Origin: Lachnospiraceae bacterium
GTDB taxonomy: Bacteria > Bacillota > Clostridia > Lachnospirales > Lachnospiraceae
Assembly: GCA_003520105.1 (NCBI GenBank)
Contig: DOVL01000221.1
Coordinates: forward strand, 1 to 7,439
Length of the DNA stretch: 7,439 nt
Reading direction: 5' to 3'
Shown here in pieces: positions 1 to 5,649 of the stretch. The stretch's first letter is position 1, and each line of letters opens with the position of its first letter. Under the pieces are notes generated by a model that worked only from the letters and a program-made list of their open reading frames with translations, did no database searches and was not told the DNA's origin. A program made the position numbers and the translations under genes.

Positions 1-788
1 CATCCTTCGGCTGGTACATAAATGTAACCACCTTAAACGGAGGAAAGGTAATAAAGGTTCCTGTAAATAAGAATTTCGCAGTTGATTCGGAAGCAATTTT
101 AAAAGCGATAACAGAGAGGACCAAGGTGGTCTGGCTCTGTAACCCAAACAATCCGACAGGCACGGTTCTTCCGGGCAGTGAACTGGTAAGTCTCATCAGC
201 AGGATCAGACGAGACATTCTGATAGTCCTGGATGAAGCATATATTGATTTTATAGATGAAGAAGCAAACGGCGGACCGTACATCGATACGGTCAAGCTGA
301 CTGAGGAATACGACAATCTGATCATCCTCAGAACCTTCTCCAAGTCTTACGGTCTTGCATCCTTCAGAATAGGTTATGGAATAGCCTCTGAAGCGATAAT
401 AGACAGCCTGACCAAGGTCAGACTGCCAATGAATACAACCTTTGCATCCCACGTGGCTGCCGAGGCTGCACTCTCCGATGAGGATTTCAAGAACTATATA
501 GTTCGGAAGATCGACGAGGAGAGGAAATATTATTACGAAGCTCTAAAGGAATTTGGTTTTACGGCTGTCAGGTCGAACGGTAATTTCATCTTCGTTCACA
601 CGGGCAGAGATGGAGGGCAGATCGAAGAAGCACTTCTTCGACAAGGCATCATGATCAGAAACGGCGCCGAATTCGGATTTAGAGATTATGTGAGGATATC
701 CATCGGAACCCATGAGGAAAATGAGAGAGTGATAGCAGCTCTCCGGGAGGTACTGAAGGATATACCGGTCATAAAGGAAGGTGATTGA
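1..788 (+). CDS. HisC-family PLP aminotransferase, 5' end missing
   Basis: This is the C-terminal part (261 complete codons from base 3) of a fold-type I, PLP-dependent aminotransferase. HisC proteins are about 350-360 residues, so roughly the first 100 are outside the window. In the visible fragment NPNNPTG lies at residues 47-53, LDEAYIDF around 76-83 (PLP-contacting Asp77 and Tyr80), and TFSKSYGLASFRIGYG follows with the Schiff-base lysine at residue 114 (bases 342-344). The C-terminal domain has a NGNFIFV segment and the typical ending YVRISIGTHEEN, whose Arg usually binds the substrate carboxylate. The best family match is histidinol-phosphate/aromatic aminotransferase. The family is promiscuous and no his genes are nearby, so a role in amino-acid catabolism is equally possible. 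Its stop is one base before the ATPase start, so the two are almost certainly co-transcribed and probably translationally coupled. Family assignment is secure; substrate is not. Confidence 0.93.
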   Translation, partial: SFGWYINVTTLNGGKVIKVPVNKNFAVDSEAILKAITERTKVVWLCNPNNPTGTVLPGSELVSLISRIRRDILIVLDEAYIDFIDEEANGGPYIDTVKLTEEYDNLIILRTFSKSYGLASFRIGYGIASEAIIDSLTKVRLPMNTTFASHVAAEAALSDEDFKNYIVRKIDEERKYYYEALKEFGFTAVRSNGNFIFVHTGRDGGQIEEALLRQGIMIRNGAEFGFRDYVRISIGTHEENERVIAALREVLKDIPVIKEGD

Positions 789-789
789 T

Positions 790-1560
790 ATGGCTGACCG
801 CGAAATAATTCTTAAGGCCAGCGGAATTAAAAAGAACTTTGGCAAGAACGAGATCCTTAAGGGAGTTGATCTTGAGGTGGAAAAGGGCGATATCGTCGTT
901 ATCCTCGGTCCTTCGGGAGCAGGAAAAACAACATTTCTTCGATGTCTTAACTTCCTCGAGAAGCCGAACAAGGGTACCGTTACCATAGATGGTCTTACAG
1001 TGGATGCAGCACATGCATCCAAGAAGGAAATCCTTGCACTCAGAAGAAAGACGGCCATGGTATTTCAGCAGTATAACCTGTTCAAGAACAAAACCTCGGT
1101 TGAAAATATAACCGAAGGACTTGTACAGGTACAGAAGGTTCCGAAGCAGGAGGCAATAAAGATAGCAAAGGAGCATCTGGATAAGGTTGGTCTTTCAGAC
1201 AAATACGACTCATATCCGGCAAACATGTCGGGTGGCCAGCAGCAGCGTGTAGGAATAGCAAGAGCGCTTGCACTGAGACCTAAAGTGATACTTTTCGATG
1301 AACCGACATCGGCACTCGATCCCGAGCTGGTCGGAGACGTGCTTTCGGTAATGAAGAAGGTCGGCAAGACCGGCATCACGATGATAGTCGTTACACATGA
1401 AATACAGTTCGCCATGGATATAGCTACCAAGGTTGTGGTGATGGACAACGGAACTGTAATAGAGGCAGGAACGCCAAAACAGATATTTTCAAATGCAAAA
1501 GAAGAAAGGACAAGACAGTTCCTTAAGAAGATAGTACCGGAATACTCATACGTAATCTAA
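790..1560 (+). CDS. Polar amino acid ABC transporter ATP-binding protein (cystine-type)
   Basis: This is a 256-residue cytoplasmic ATPase that drives amino-acid import. All nucleotide-binding elements are intact: Walker A GPSGAGKTT (40-48), Q-loop in MVFQQYNLF (90-98), signature MSGGQQQRVGIARAL (146-160), Walker B VILFDEP (166-172) with catalytic Glu171, D-loop SALDPE and switch His203 in VVTHE. RCLNFLEKPNKG after Walker A, ELVGDVL after the D-loop and EERTRQFL near the C-terminus fit the GlnQ/TcyN branch, with TcyN (cystine) the closest by eye. I chose ATG at 790 because AAGGAAGG (774-781) sits at normal distance upstream. An in-frame GTG at 781 would overlap that site and the aminotransferase end. 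It is the first of four transporter genes in the order ATPase, binding protein, permease, permease. The substrate cannot be read from this subunit alone. Confidence 0.96.
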   Translation: MADREIILKASGIKKNFGKNEILKGVDLEVEKGDIVVILGPSGAGKTTFLRCLNFLEKPNKGTVTIDGLTVDAAHASKKEILALRRKTAMVFQQYNLFKNKTSVENITEGLVQVQKVPKQEAIKIAKEHLDKVGLSDKYDSYPANMSGGQQQRVGIARALALRPKVILFDEPTSALDPELVGDVLSVMKKVGKTGITMIVVTHEIQFAMDIATKVVVMDNGTVIEAGTPKQIFSNAKEERTRQFLKKIVPEYSYVI

Positions 1561-1606
1561 CCGGTAATGTAATGAAAAAATGAACGAGTTTAAGGAACAG
1601 ATATAC

Positions 1607-1612
1607 AGGAGG
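1607..1612 (+). promoter_or_regulatory. Strong ribosome binding site of the binding-protein gene
   Basis: AGGAGG lies ten bases before the ATG at 1623. It is a perfect anti-Shine-Dalgarno match and the strongest such site in the importer operon. This fits the need for more binding protein than membrane subunits. Confidence 0.75.
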
Positions 1613-1622
1613 AATAATTATC

Positions 1623-2513
1623 ATGATTAAGAAAACAGCATTCAGAAAGAAAGTAAAAAGAGCTATAGTATCAGCACTTGCAGGAGCAGTACTTCTTACA
1701 AGCCTTGCAGGCTGCGGCAAGAAGGATAAGACAGAGGATGGAGTTAAGACGATCAATGTCGGCGTTATCACAGCCGGTGACAAGACATCCTTTGTAGATG
1801 ATAAGGGTAAGCTTACAGGTTACGAGATAGAGCTTATGAGAAAGATCGATGAGGAGCTTCCGCAGTACAAGTTCAACTTCGTACAGCTTGAAGGCCCGAC
1901 ACTTTTCTCATCTCTTGATGCGAAGAAGGTTGATATGATCTCAGGTAACTTCAGAAGAAGTGATGCAAGAGAGGAAAAGTATTATCACACCTACAGAGCA
2001 TACATCTCAACACCTTACAGAATCATCGTATTTGAAGACAATACAGATATCAACAGTATCAAGGACCTTGAGGGAAGAAAGGTCGGTACAGGTGAAGGAA
2101 GTCTCATGGCAGATATCCTGAGTGCATATATCAAGGAGAATGATTCAACAATAGAAGTTGTTTATTCAACAGACCTTGTAGCTGACCTTGTTTCAGGAAG
2201 AATTGAAGCTATCATCTTCCCGGGAAGACAGGTTGACCTCTACAATGCAAGCTACGATGATCTTAAGTTCAAGGCAGTTGGTGATCCTGTTGTAGGATCT
2301 GACGGATGCATGAAGGATTCAAACGCTTACTGGTATTTCAGAAAAACTGATGAAGATGTAGAGCTCAGAGATGCAGTCAGCGAAGCACTTTACAAGCTGA
2401 GACAGGAAGGAGTTCTCAGAGAGCTTTCACTCGAATGGTATAACACAGACCTCACAGAAGGAATCGATGAGCAGTGCGAAGAAGAAGTTAAAGAAATGTA
2501 TGGTATTAAATAA
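1623..2513 (+). CDS. Amino acid ABC transporter substrate-binding lipoprotein
   Basis: This 296-residue protein captures the substrate outside the membrane and delivers it to the permease pair. The N-terminus is a lipoprotein signal peptide: a basic region (K/R-rich to residue 13), a hydrophobic stretch (14-27) and the lipobox LAGC, with Cys31 as the predicted lipidated residue. A type 3 solute-binding domain (PF00497) covers about 43-275, with GKLTGYEIELMRKIDEELP (62-80), a DAKKVDMISGNF segment (99-110), Arg116 at the usual place of the arginine that holds the ligand alpha-carboxylate, and KDLEGRKVGTGEGS (147-160). The 'IDEELPQYKF' pattern is common in cystine-type (TcyJ/TcyK) proteins, hinting at cystine or a related sulfur amino acid. 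Codons look more uniform and translation-optimised (CTT, ACA, GCA, TCA) than in its neighbours, as expected for an abundant protein. Family and localisation are secure; ligand is inferred. Confidence 0.95.
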   Translation: MIKKTAFRKKVKRAIVSALAGAVLLTSLAGCGKKDKTEDGVKTINVGVITAGDKTSFVDDKGKLTGYEIELMRKIDEELPQYKFNFVQLEGPTLFSSLDAKKVDMISGNFRRSDAREEKYYHTYRAYISTPYRIIVFEDNTDINSIKDLEGRKVGTGEGSLMADILSAYIKENDSTIEVVYSTDLVADLVSGRIEAIIFPGRQVDLYNASYDDLKFKAVGDPVVGSDGCMKDSNAYWYFRKTDEDVELRDAVSEALYKLRQEGVLRELSLEWYNTDLTEGIDEQCEEEVKEMYGIK

Positions 2514-2530
2514 CAGGTTGTGAGAAGGAA

Positions 2531-2556
2531 CGTCAGTAAATATGACGAGGTTTACT
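2531..2556 (+). other. Two mutually exclusive small inverted repeats between binding-protein and permease genes
   Basis: CGTCA (2531-2535) can pair with TGACG (2543-2547), while overlapping AGTAAA (2535-2540) can pair with TTTACT (2551-2556), followed three bases later by a run of five T. Both stems are short and weak. Hairpins here in binding-protein operons often stabilise the upstream message or partly terminate transcription; that role is only inferred. Confidence 0.3.
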
Positions 2557-2579
2557 AAGTTTTTGATGGAGAGAGACAG

Positions 2580-3266
2580 ATGGTACAAGCCTTTGAATGG
2601 AAATACGTAATTAAAGCAATGCCGAGGCTTCTGCATTTTATACCGATAACACTTGAGATCTGGGCAGCGATAATAGCCAGCAGCGTTCTGGTAGGAACTT
2701 TGTTCGCTGTTATCAGAACCAAACATATACCGGTTCTGGAACAGCTGGTAAGAGTGATCATCTCTGTGGTAAGAGGAATCCCTCCTCTTACCCAGCTCTT
2801 TATCTTCTACTTCGGCCTTCCGGCTCTGCTTCTGAAGGTCGGAGTAGATATCACAAGAATTGACGGTATGTGGTTCGTCATCATGGCTTACGGACTCAGT
2901 AACGGTGCGGTCATCTCCGAGAGCCTCAGAGCTGCATTTGCAAGTGTTGGAAAGGGTCAGGAGGATGCAGGTTACAGCATCGGAATGAGCGGAACCAAGG
3001 TGTTCCTCAGGATCATGATCCCTCAGGCACTGGTTGTCGCACTGCCGAGCTTCGGAAACCTGTGTGTAGCCGCACTTAAAAATACGTCACTGGCTTTCGC
3101 GGTAGGAGTTATAGAGCTTATGACCACTGCAAATCAGTTTGGAACCTATTCACTTCACAGAATGGAAAGCTATGTGGCAGTCGCTATAGTTTATTATGCA
3201 CTGTATCTGGTTATCAGATTTGTTTTCAACAGGATTGAGAACAGGGTTGCTTATCAGAAGGATTGA
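2580..3266 (+). CDS. Amino acid ABC transporter permease, first subunit (HisM/HisQ type)
   Basis: This is a 228-residue inner-membrane subunit of the importer with about five hydrophobic helices. Family marks are an N-terminal PITLEIWAA segment (22-30), RGIPPLTQLFIFYFGLP (65-81), a characteristic sequence in the polar amino acid family, and the cytoplasmic ATPase-docking (EAA) loop from Glu114 to about Gln149, ending IMIPQA. The loop core reads GQEDAGYSIGMS, so the usual E-A-A is replaced by E-D-A-G, while the glycine and the I-x-P-Q end are kept. The start ATG at 2580 has GGAGAGA (2568-2574) upstream. It is separated from the next permease by only 16 bases. Two different permease genes in one operon imply a heterodimeric channel, as in HisQM and TcyLM. 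The function is secure; the transported amino acid is not. Confidence 0.94.
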   Translation: MVQAFEWKYVIKAMPRLLHFIPITLEIWAAIIASSVLVGTLFAVIRTKHIPVLEQLVRVIISVVRGIPPLTQLFIFYFGLPALLLKVGVDITRIDGMWFVIMAYGLSNGAVISESLRAAFASVGKGQEDAGYSIGMSGTKVFLRIMIPQALVVALPSFGNLCVAALKNTSLAFAVGVIELMTTANQFGTYSLHRMESYVAVAIVYYALYLVIRFVFNRIENRVAYQKD

Positions 3267-3282
3267 CGATACGGAGGAAGAT

Positions 3283-4002
3283 ATGGATTTTGACTGGAAA
3301 TTTTTCTGGGAAGTCGTAAGAGGCAGCAGCAAAGCTATCCCGCTTACACTTTACCTTTCACTTTGGTCCTTCTTTTTCGGACTTCTGATCGCGCTCGTAG
3401 TCGCGATACTGAGATACAAGAAGGTATTTATACTTGATAAATTTGCAGACTTTTATGTGTCATTTATCAGGGGAACACCGGTTATACTTCAGCTTTATCT
3501 GGTGTATTACATCATACCTGCTCTTGTGGATAACCTGATGATCAAGTGGGGCTTCTCCTTCAGGATGAATCAGGTGGAAATAAAGAAGCTGGTTGTTCTG
3601 ACACTTTCGATAAATATGTCCGCATACCTTGCCGAGACCATCAGAGGTGGACTTAACTCCCTGGGAAGGAGCGAGATTGAGGCGGCAATGTCAATCGGAA
3701 TGACGAGCGGTCAGATACTCAGGAGAATAATCATTCCTCAGGTGCTTGTGATCAGTATACCGAATTTCTCGTCTCATTTGATAGGAATAATTCAGGCAAC
3801 TTCACTTGCATTCTACGTGACACTGGTTGAGATAACAGGAACAGCCAGGCTTATGGCGATGGATAACTGGAAATACTACGAAGCTTATCTCGCAACAGGC
3901 CTTATCTACTGGCTGCTGACAGTGGCAGTTGAGATAGTAACCTTCATAATCGAGAAACTGGTTGAGAAGCGCGGATATGTACTGAGGGCACGCAGGGCGT
4001 GA
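3283..4002 (+). CDS. Amino acid ABC transporter permease, second subunit
   Basis: This is a 239-residue membrane subunit, partner of the permease encoded just upstream. It has the family segments IPLTLYLSLWSFFFG (19-33), RGTPVILQLYLVYY (63-76) and an orthodox EAA loop, AETIRGGLNSLG then EIEAAMSIGM (131-140) and RRIIIPQ (147-153). A hydrophobic last helix ends in a basic tail (RARRA). The open frame continues upstream to 3196, but I chose ATG 3283: GGAGGAAG (3273-3280) lies directly before it, and the longer version would add non-hydrophobic residues and overlap the first permease by about 70 bases. Its stop codon TGA is also the first three bases of the 14-bp tandem repeat. It is the last gene of the tight transporter operon. 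Confidence 0.94.
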   Translation: MDFDWKFFWEVVRGSSKAIPLTLYLSLWSFFFGLLIALVVAILRYKKVFILDKFADFYVSFIRGTPVILQLYLVYYIIPALVDNLMIKWGFSFRMNQVEIKKLVVLTLSINMSAYLAETIRGGLNSLGRSEIEAAMSIGMTSGQILRRIIIPQVLVISIPNFSSHLIGIIQATSLAFYVTLVEITGTARLMAMDNWKYYEAYLATGLIYWLLTVAVEIVTFIIEKLVEKRGYVLRARRA

Positions 4003-4083
4003 TGAATCGAGCTTGATGATGCGAGCGTGATGATTTGAGCTTGATAATTCGAGCTTGATGAGTCGAGCAAGATGATTCGGAAG
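4000..4083 (+). repeat. 14-bp imperfect tandem repeat, about five to six copies
   Basis: Five consecutive units start at 4000, 4014, 4028, 4042 and 4056, and a degenerate sixth at 4070. The consensus is TGATGATTCGAGCT; most units differ by one to three bases. The first unit begins with the permease stop codon, and four of the first five carry a double TGATGA. As 14 is not a multiple of three, successive units put stops in all three + frames. Less regular TGAT words continue to about 4126. It is a mini-satellite-like spacer; no function can be assigned from sequence alone. Confidence 0.85.
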
Positions 4084-4210
4084 AAAATGATGCGGCAGAG
4101 AATGATACAGTCGCATACGGGATGATAATAAACTATCAAACATAATAGATAAAAAATTGCACCGATGAATTACAAAATGGTGCGGAGATGATAAAAAAGG
4201 GGATAGAAAA
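4084..4210 (+). other. A-rich spacer before the Ldh2-family gene, with a weak hairpin
   Basis: There is no coding potential here. GCACC (4159-4163) can pair with GGTGC (4179-4183), one extra G-T pair being possible, with a loop of about 13-15 bases. A GATAAT (4124-4129) resembles a -10 box but has no convincing -35 partner. No terminator is visible, so read-through from the transporter operon into the next gene is possible. AAGGGGAT (about 4197-4204) is the likely ribosome binding site for the ATG at 4211. Confidence 0.45.
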
Positions 4211-5257
4211 ATGGCCGGAAGGTATAGATTGGATGAATTAAATACAGCGGCAACAAGGATCTTTGAAGCAGCCGGCTTTAGAAAGGATTATGCAGAAAGA
4301 GTTGCCGATAATCTCGTAACGGCAGAGGCGAGAGGTGTGTATTCGCACGGTCTTGTCCATCTTACGGATTATGTTGAACTCTTCAAACTCGGAAAGATAC
4401 AAAATAATGATTTTGAAGTTGTCAGGGATTTTGCGGCAACAGCTCTTATAGATGCGCACCATGCACCGGGAGCACCGAGCGGCGAAGCTGCAATGGATCT
4501 TGCGATAGAAAAGGCAAAGCAGTTTGGCGTCGGAATCGTTACCGTAAAGAACGGTACGCATTTCGGAATGGCATATTATTATGCAAGAAGAGCACTTAAG
4601 GAAAATATGATCGGACTTGCATTTACAAATGCGGGCGACATGGTGGCTCCTTTCGGCGGAAAAACCAAGCAGATAGGAACCAATCCGATATGTATCACAT
4701 CGCCGACAAAGGACGGTGGTGAGATAACCTTCGATGCAGCGACGAGTGTACAAGCTTTCAACAAGCTGTATCATGCATCGGTTGAGAAGAAGCCGATACC
4801 GCTCGGCTGGGCGATCGATCCTGACGGAAATGACACCACTGATCCGAATCTCGGAATGGCCGGAGCACTGCTTCCATTCGGCGGTTATAAGGGCTACGGA
4901 CTCGGCTTCATGGTAAATCTTCTTACAGGTATCCTCAGCGGTTCATCGCTGGTAAGACATGAAGATGGTACGATCAGCGAGGATATACATAACTGCGGCT
5001 TCAACTTCTGTGCGATAGATATTTCAAAGTTCAATGACCTGAAGGATTACTTCGATGGTCAGAAGCTCTTTGCTGACAGAATTACTTCTTCTGCCAGAAA
5101 GGACGGAGTTGATAAGATTTATCTTCCGGGCGAGATTGAGGTTGATAAATACTACAAGGCGCTTAAGGAGGGAATCCTGCTGGGTGACGGAGTGGAAGGA
5201 AATCTTCTGAGACTGCAGGAAGAGTTTGGACTTGAGAACAGACTTACTAAAATTTGA
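4211..5257 (+). CDS. Ldh2-family NAD(P)H-dependent 2-oxoacid/2-hydroxyacid dehydrogenase
   Basis: This is a complete 348-residue cytoplasmic oxidoreductase of the malate/L-lactate/ureidoglycolate dehydrogenase family (PF02615), which is unrelated to classical Rossmann-fold LDH/MDH. Family signatures in order are EARGVYSHG (39-47) with the catalytic-site His46, NGTHFGMAYYYA (114-125), NAGDMVAPFGG (140-150), IGTNPI (155-160), FDAATS (174-179), IPLGWAIDPDGNDTTDP (196-212), FGGYKGYGLGFMVNLLTGILSG (around 223-244, with Lys227) and LPGE (305-308). Members reduce pyruvate, oxaloacetate, sulfopyruvate, 2,3-diketogulonate or cyclic imino acids (delta1-piperideine-2-carboxylate), or oxidise ureidoglycolate. 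The motifs do not decide between these. Next to an aminotransferase and an amino-acid importer, reduction of a transamination-derived 2-oxo acid is the most economical guess. It starts 208 bases after the transporter operon and is followed by a cluster of hairpins including a likely terminator. Confidence 0.93.
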   Translation: MAGRYRLDELNTAATRIFEAAGFRKDYAERVADNLVTAEARGVYSHGLVHLTDYVELFKLGKIQNNDFEVVRDFAATALIDAHHAPGAPSGEAAMDLAIEKAKQFGVGIVTVKNGTHFGMAYYYARRALKENMIGLAFTNAGDMVAPFGGKTKQIGTNPICITSPTKDGGEITFDAATSVQAFNKLYHASVEKKPIPLGWAIDPDGNDTTDPNLGMAGALLPFGGYKGYGLGFMVNLLTGILSGSSLVRHEDGTISEDIHNCGFNFCAIDISKFNDLKDYFDGQKLFADRITSSARKDGVDKIYLPGEIEVDKYYKALKEGILLGDGVEGNLLRLQEEFGLENRLTKI

Positions 5258-5260
5258 TAC

Positions 5261-5294
5261 GAATTGCTTTGTTTCTGCGAAACTTTCGCAATTC
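5261..5294 (+). other. Two-tier hairpin just after the dehydrogenase stop codon
   Basis: Outer arms GAATTGC (5261-5267) and GCAATTC (5288-5294) are exact complements. Inside, GTTTC (5271-5275) pairs with GAAAC (5279-5283) around a TGC loop. An alternative is the near-perfect palindrome TGCGAAACTTTCGCA at 5276-5290. It begins three bases after the stop. There is no T-run directly after it, so on its own it is more likely an mRNA-end stabiliser than a terminator. Confidence 0.55.
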
Positions 5295-5296
5295 TA

Positions 5297-5350
5297 CGGA
5301 CATTCGGAATCCGCTAATTTATTACATAAATTGCTCCTTCCTCATGTCCG
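5297..5350 (+). other. Closed stem with internal AT hairpin
   Basis: CGGACAT (5297-5303) and ATGTCCG (5344-5350) are exact complements. The 40 bases between them contain AATTTAT (5316-5322) and ATAAATT (5326-5332) around a TAC loop, plus CGGAATCCG (5305-5313). Together they form a stem enclosing a second hairpin. The structure abuts the next long hairpin at 5353. The pairing is seen directly; its role is unknown. Confidence 0.5.
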
Positions 5351-5352
5351 GC

Positions 5353-5410
5353 GGGTTCCAAGTACAAAAAATGATTCATACAAGTATGATCATTTTTGTC
5401 TTTGAAACCC
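5353..5410 (+). terminator. Long imperfect hairpin, probable bidirectional terminator
   Basis: The arms 5353-5381 and 5384-5410 pair over almost their full length, from GGGTT/AACCC at the base to ATAC/GTAT at the tip, with a few mismatches and two short bulges. In the upper part AATGAT/ATCATT is followed by TTTTGTCTTT on the + strand and, read the other way, by TTTTTTGT. This is the arrangement of an intrinsic terminator working in both directions. It would end the dehydrogenase transcript about 100 bases after the stop codon and separate the upstream operon from the nitrogenase-like genes. Confidence 0.6.
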
Positions 5411-5419
5411 TAATATCAC

Positions 5420-5442
5420 ATATTATATATGCCATATAATAT
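5420..5442 (+). other. AT-only 9-bp inverted repeat
   Basis: ATATTATAT (5420-5428) and ATATAATAT (5434-5442) are exact complements around a five-base spacer. The right arm contains TATAAT (5435-5440), but no -35-like sequence lies at the right distance on the + strand. It could be a weak cruciform, a protein-binding site or an AT-rich upstream element for a promoter further right. Confidence 0.4.
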
Positions 5443-5447
5443 ATTTA

Positions 5448-5481
5448 AAACCACGTTCTTTGACATAGCGGAACGTGGTTT
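5448..5481 (+). promoter_or_regulatory. Perfect 11-bp inverted repeat: operator candidate or terminator-like hairpin
   Basis: AAACCACGTTC (5448-5458) and GAACGTGGTTT (5471-5481) are exact complements separated by 12 bases. The spacer holds a perfect TTGACA (5460-5465). The following bases, TCTTCATATTTT, are T-rich, so as RNA it could be an intrinsic terminator. As DNA, dyad arms flanking a -35 box look like an operator. A third copy of the half-site core CACGTTC occurs at 5619-5625, near the start of the nitrogenase-like gene. The repeat is certain; the choice between operator and terminator is open. Confidence 0.6.
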
Positions 5482-5490
5482 CTTCATATT
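5460..5490 (+). promoter_or_regulatory. Possible sigma-A promoter for the nitrogenase-like genes
   Basis: Consensus -35 TTGACA (5460-5465) is followed, after a long 19-base gap, by CATATT (5485-5490), which matches four of six positions of TATAAT. The predicted start would be near 5497, giving a leader of about 150 bases. The poor -10 and wide spacing suggest a promoter that needs an activator or is tightly controlled, if it is one at all. Confidence 0.3.
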
Positions 5491-5649
5491 TTGGGGGCAT
5501 AAGCCGGAGCATTGGTAATGATATTTGCTATAGGCTGAGACTATAACCGCGTATCATTTTTGAGTATTAACGATAGTGGGCTAAAAGGTGATAGTATAGC
5601 TAATCATAAATAAAGAAACACGTTCACCGAAAGAAAAGGGAGTAATGAT
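5482..5649 (+). other. Gene-free leader region of the nitrogenase-like genes
   Basis: No open frame with a ribosome binding site is visible here. It holds a G-run (5493-5497), the stacked hairpin at 5517-5558, a direct repeat of GATAGT (5572-5577 and 5590-5595) and GAAACACGTTC (5615-5625), which can pair with 5471-5482. The ribosome binding site AAAAGGGAG ends at 5642, seven bases before the ATG at 5650. Confidence 0.4.
5517..5558 (+). other. Stacked hairpin in the leader of the nitrogenase-like gene
   Basis: Outer arms AATGATA (5517-5523) and TATCATT (5552-5558) are exact complements. Inside, TATAG (5529-5533) pairs with CTATA (5541-5545) around a GCTGAGA loop, leaving an internal loop of five and six bases. 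It lies about 90 bases before the start codon at 5650, so it would be part of the mRNA leader if transcription starts upstream. No known riboswitch class is recognised. Confidence 0.5.

Noticed and set aside
781..789. GTG at 781 as start of the ATPase
   Set aside because: It overlaps the end of the aminotransferase and would use up the ribosome binding site that fits ATG 790.
3196..3282. Upstream extension of the second permease to an ATG at 3196
   Set aside because: It would overlap the first permease, has no ribosome binding site there and does not resemble the family N-terminus; ATG 3283 has GGAGGAAG.
4000..4083. CRISPR-like array
   Set aside because: Units are contiguous with no spacers, and 14 bp is too short.
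5254..5439. 61-codon + strand frame after the dehydrogenase
   Set aside because: It overlaps the hairpin cluster and probable terminator, has no ribosome binding site and an unremarkable product.
5435..5440. Perfect TATAAT as a -10 box
   Set aside because: It is part of an AT-only inverted repeat, and no -35-like sequence lies 16-18 bases upstream.
5513..5528. Sigma-54 (-24/-12) promoter, as expected for classical nif genes: TGG at 5513 and TTGC at 5525
   Set aside because: The GG and GC are separated by 11 bases instead of the strict 10, and the -24 box lacks the CAC part.
5493..5580. TPP riboswitch suggested by GGCTGAGA after a G-rich stretch
   Set aside because: The second conserved half (GAACCTGAT and the following helix) is missing, and CTGAGA here lies in a hairpin loop.
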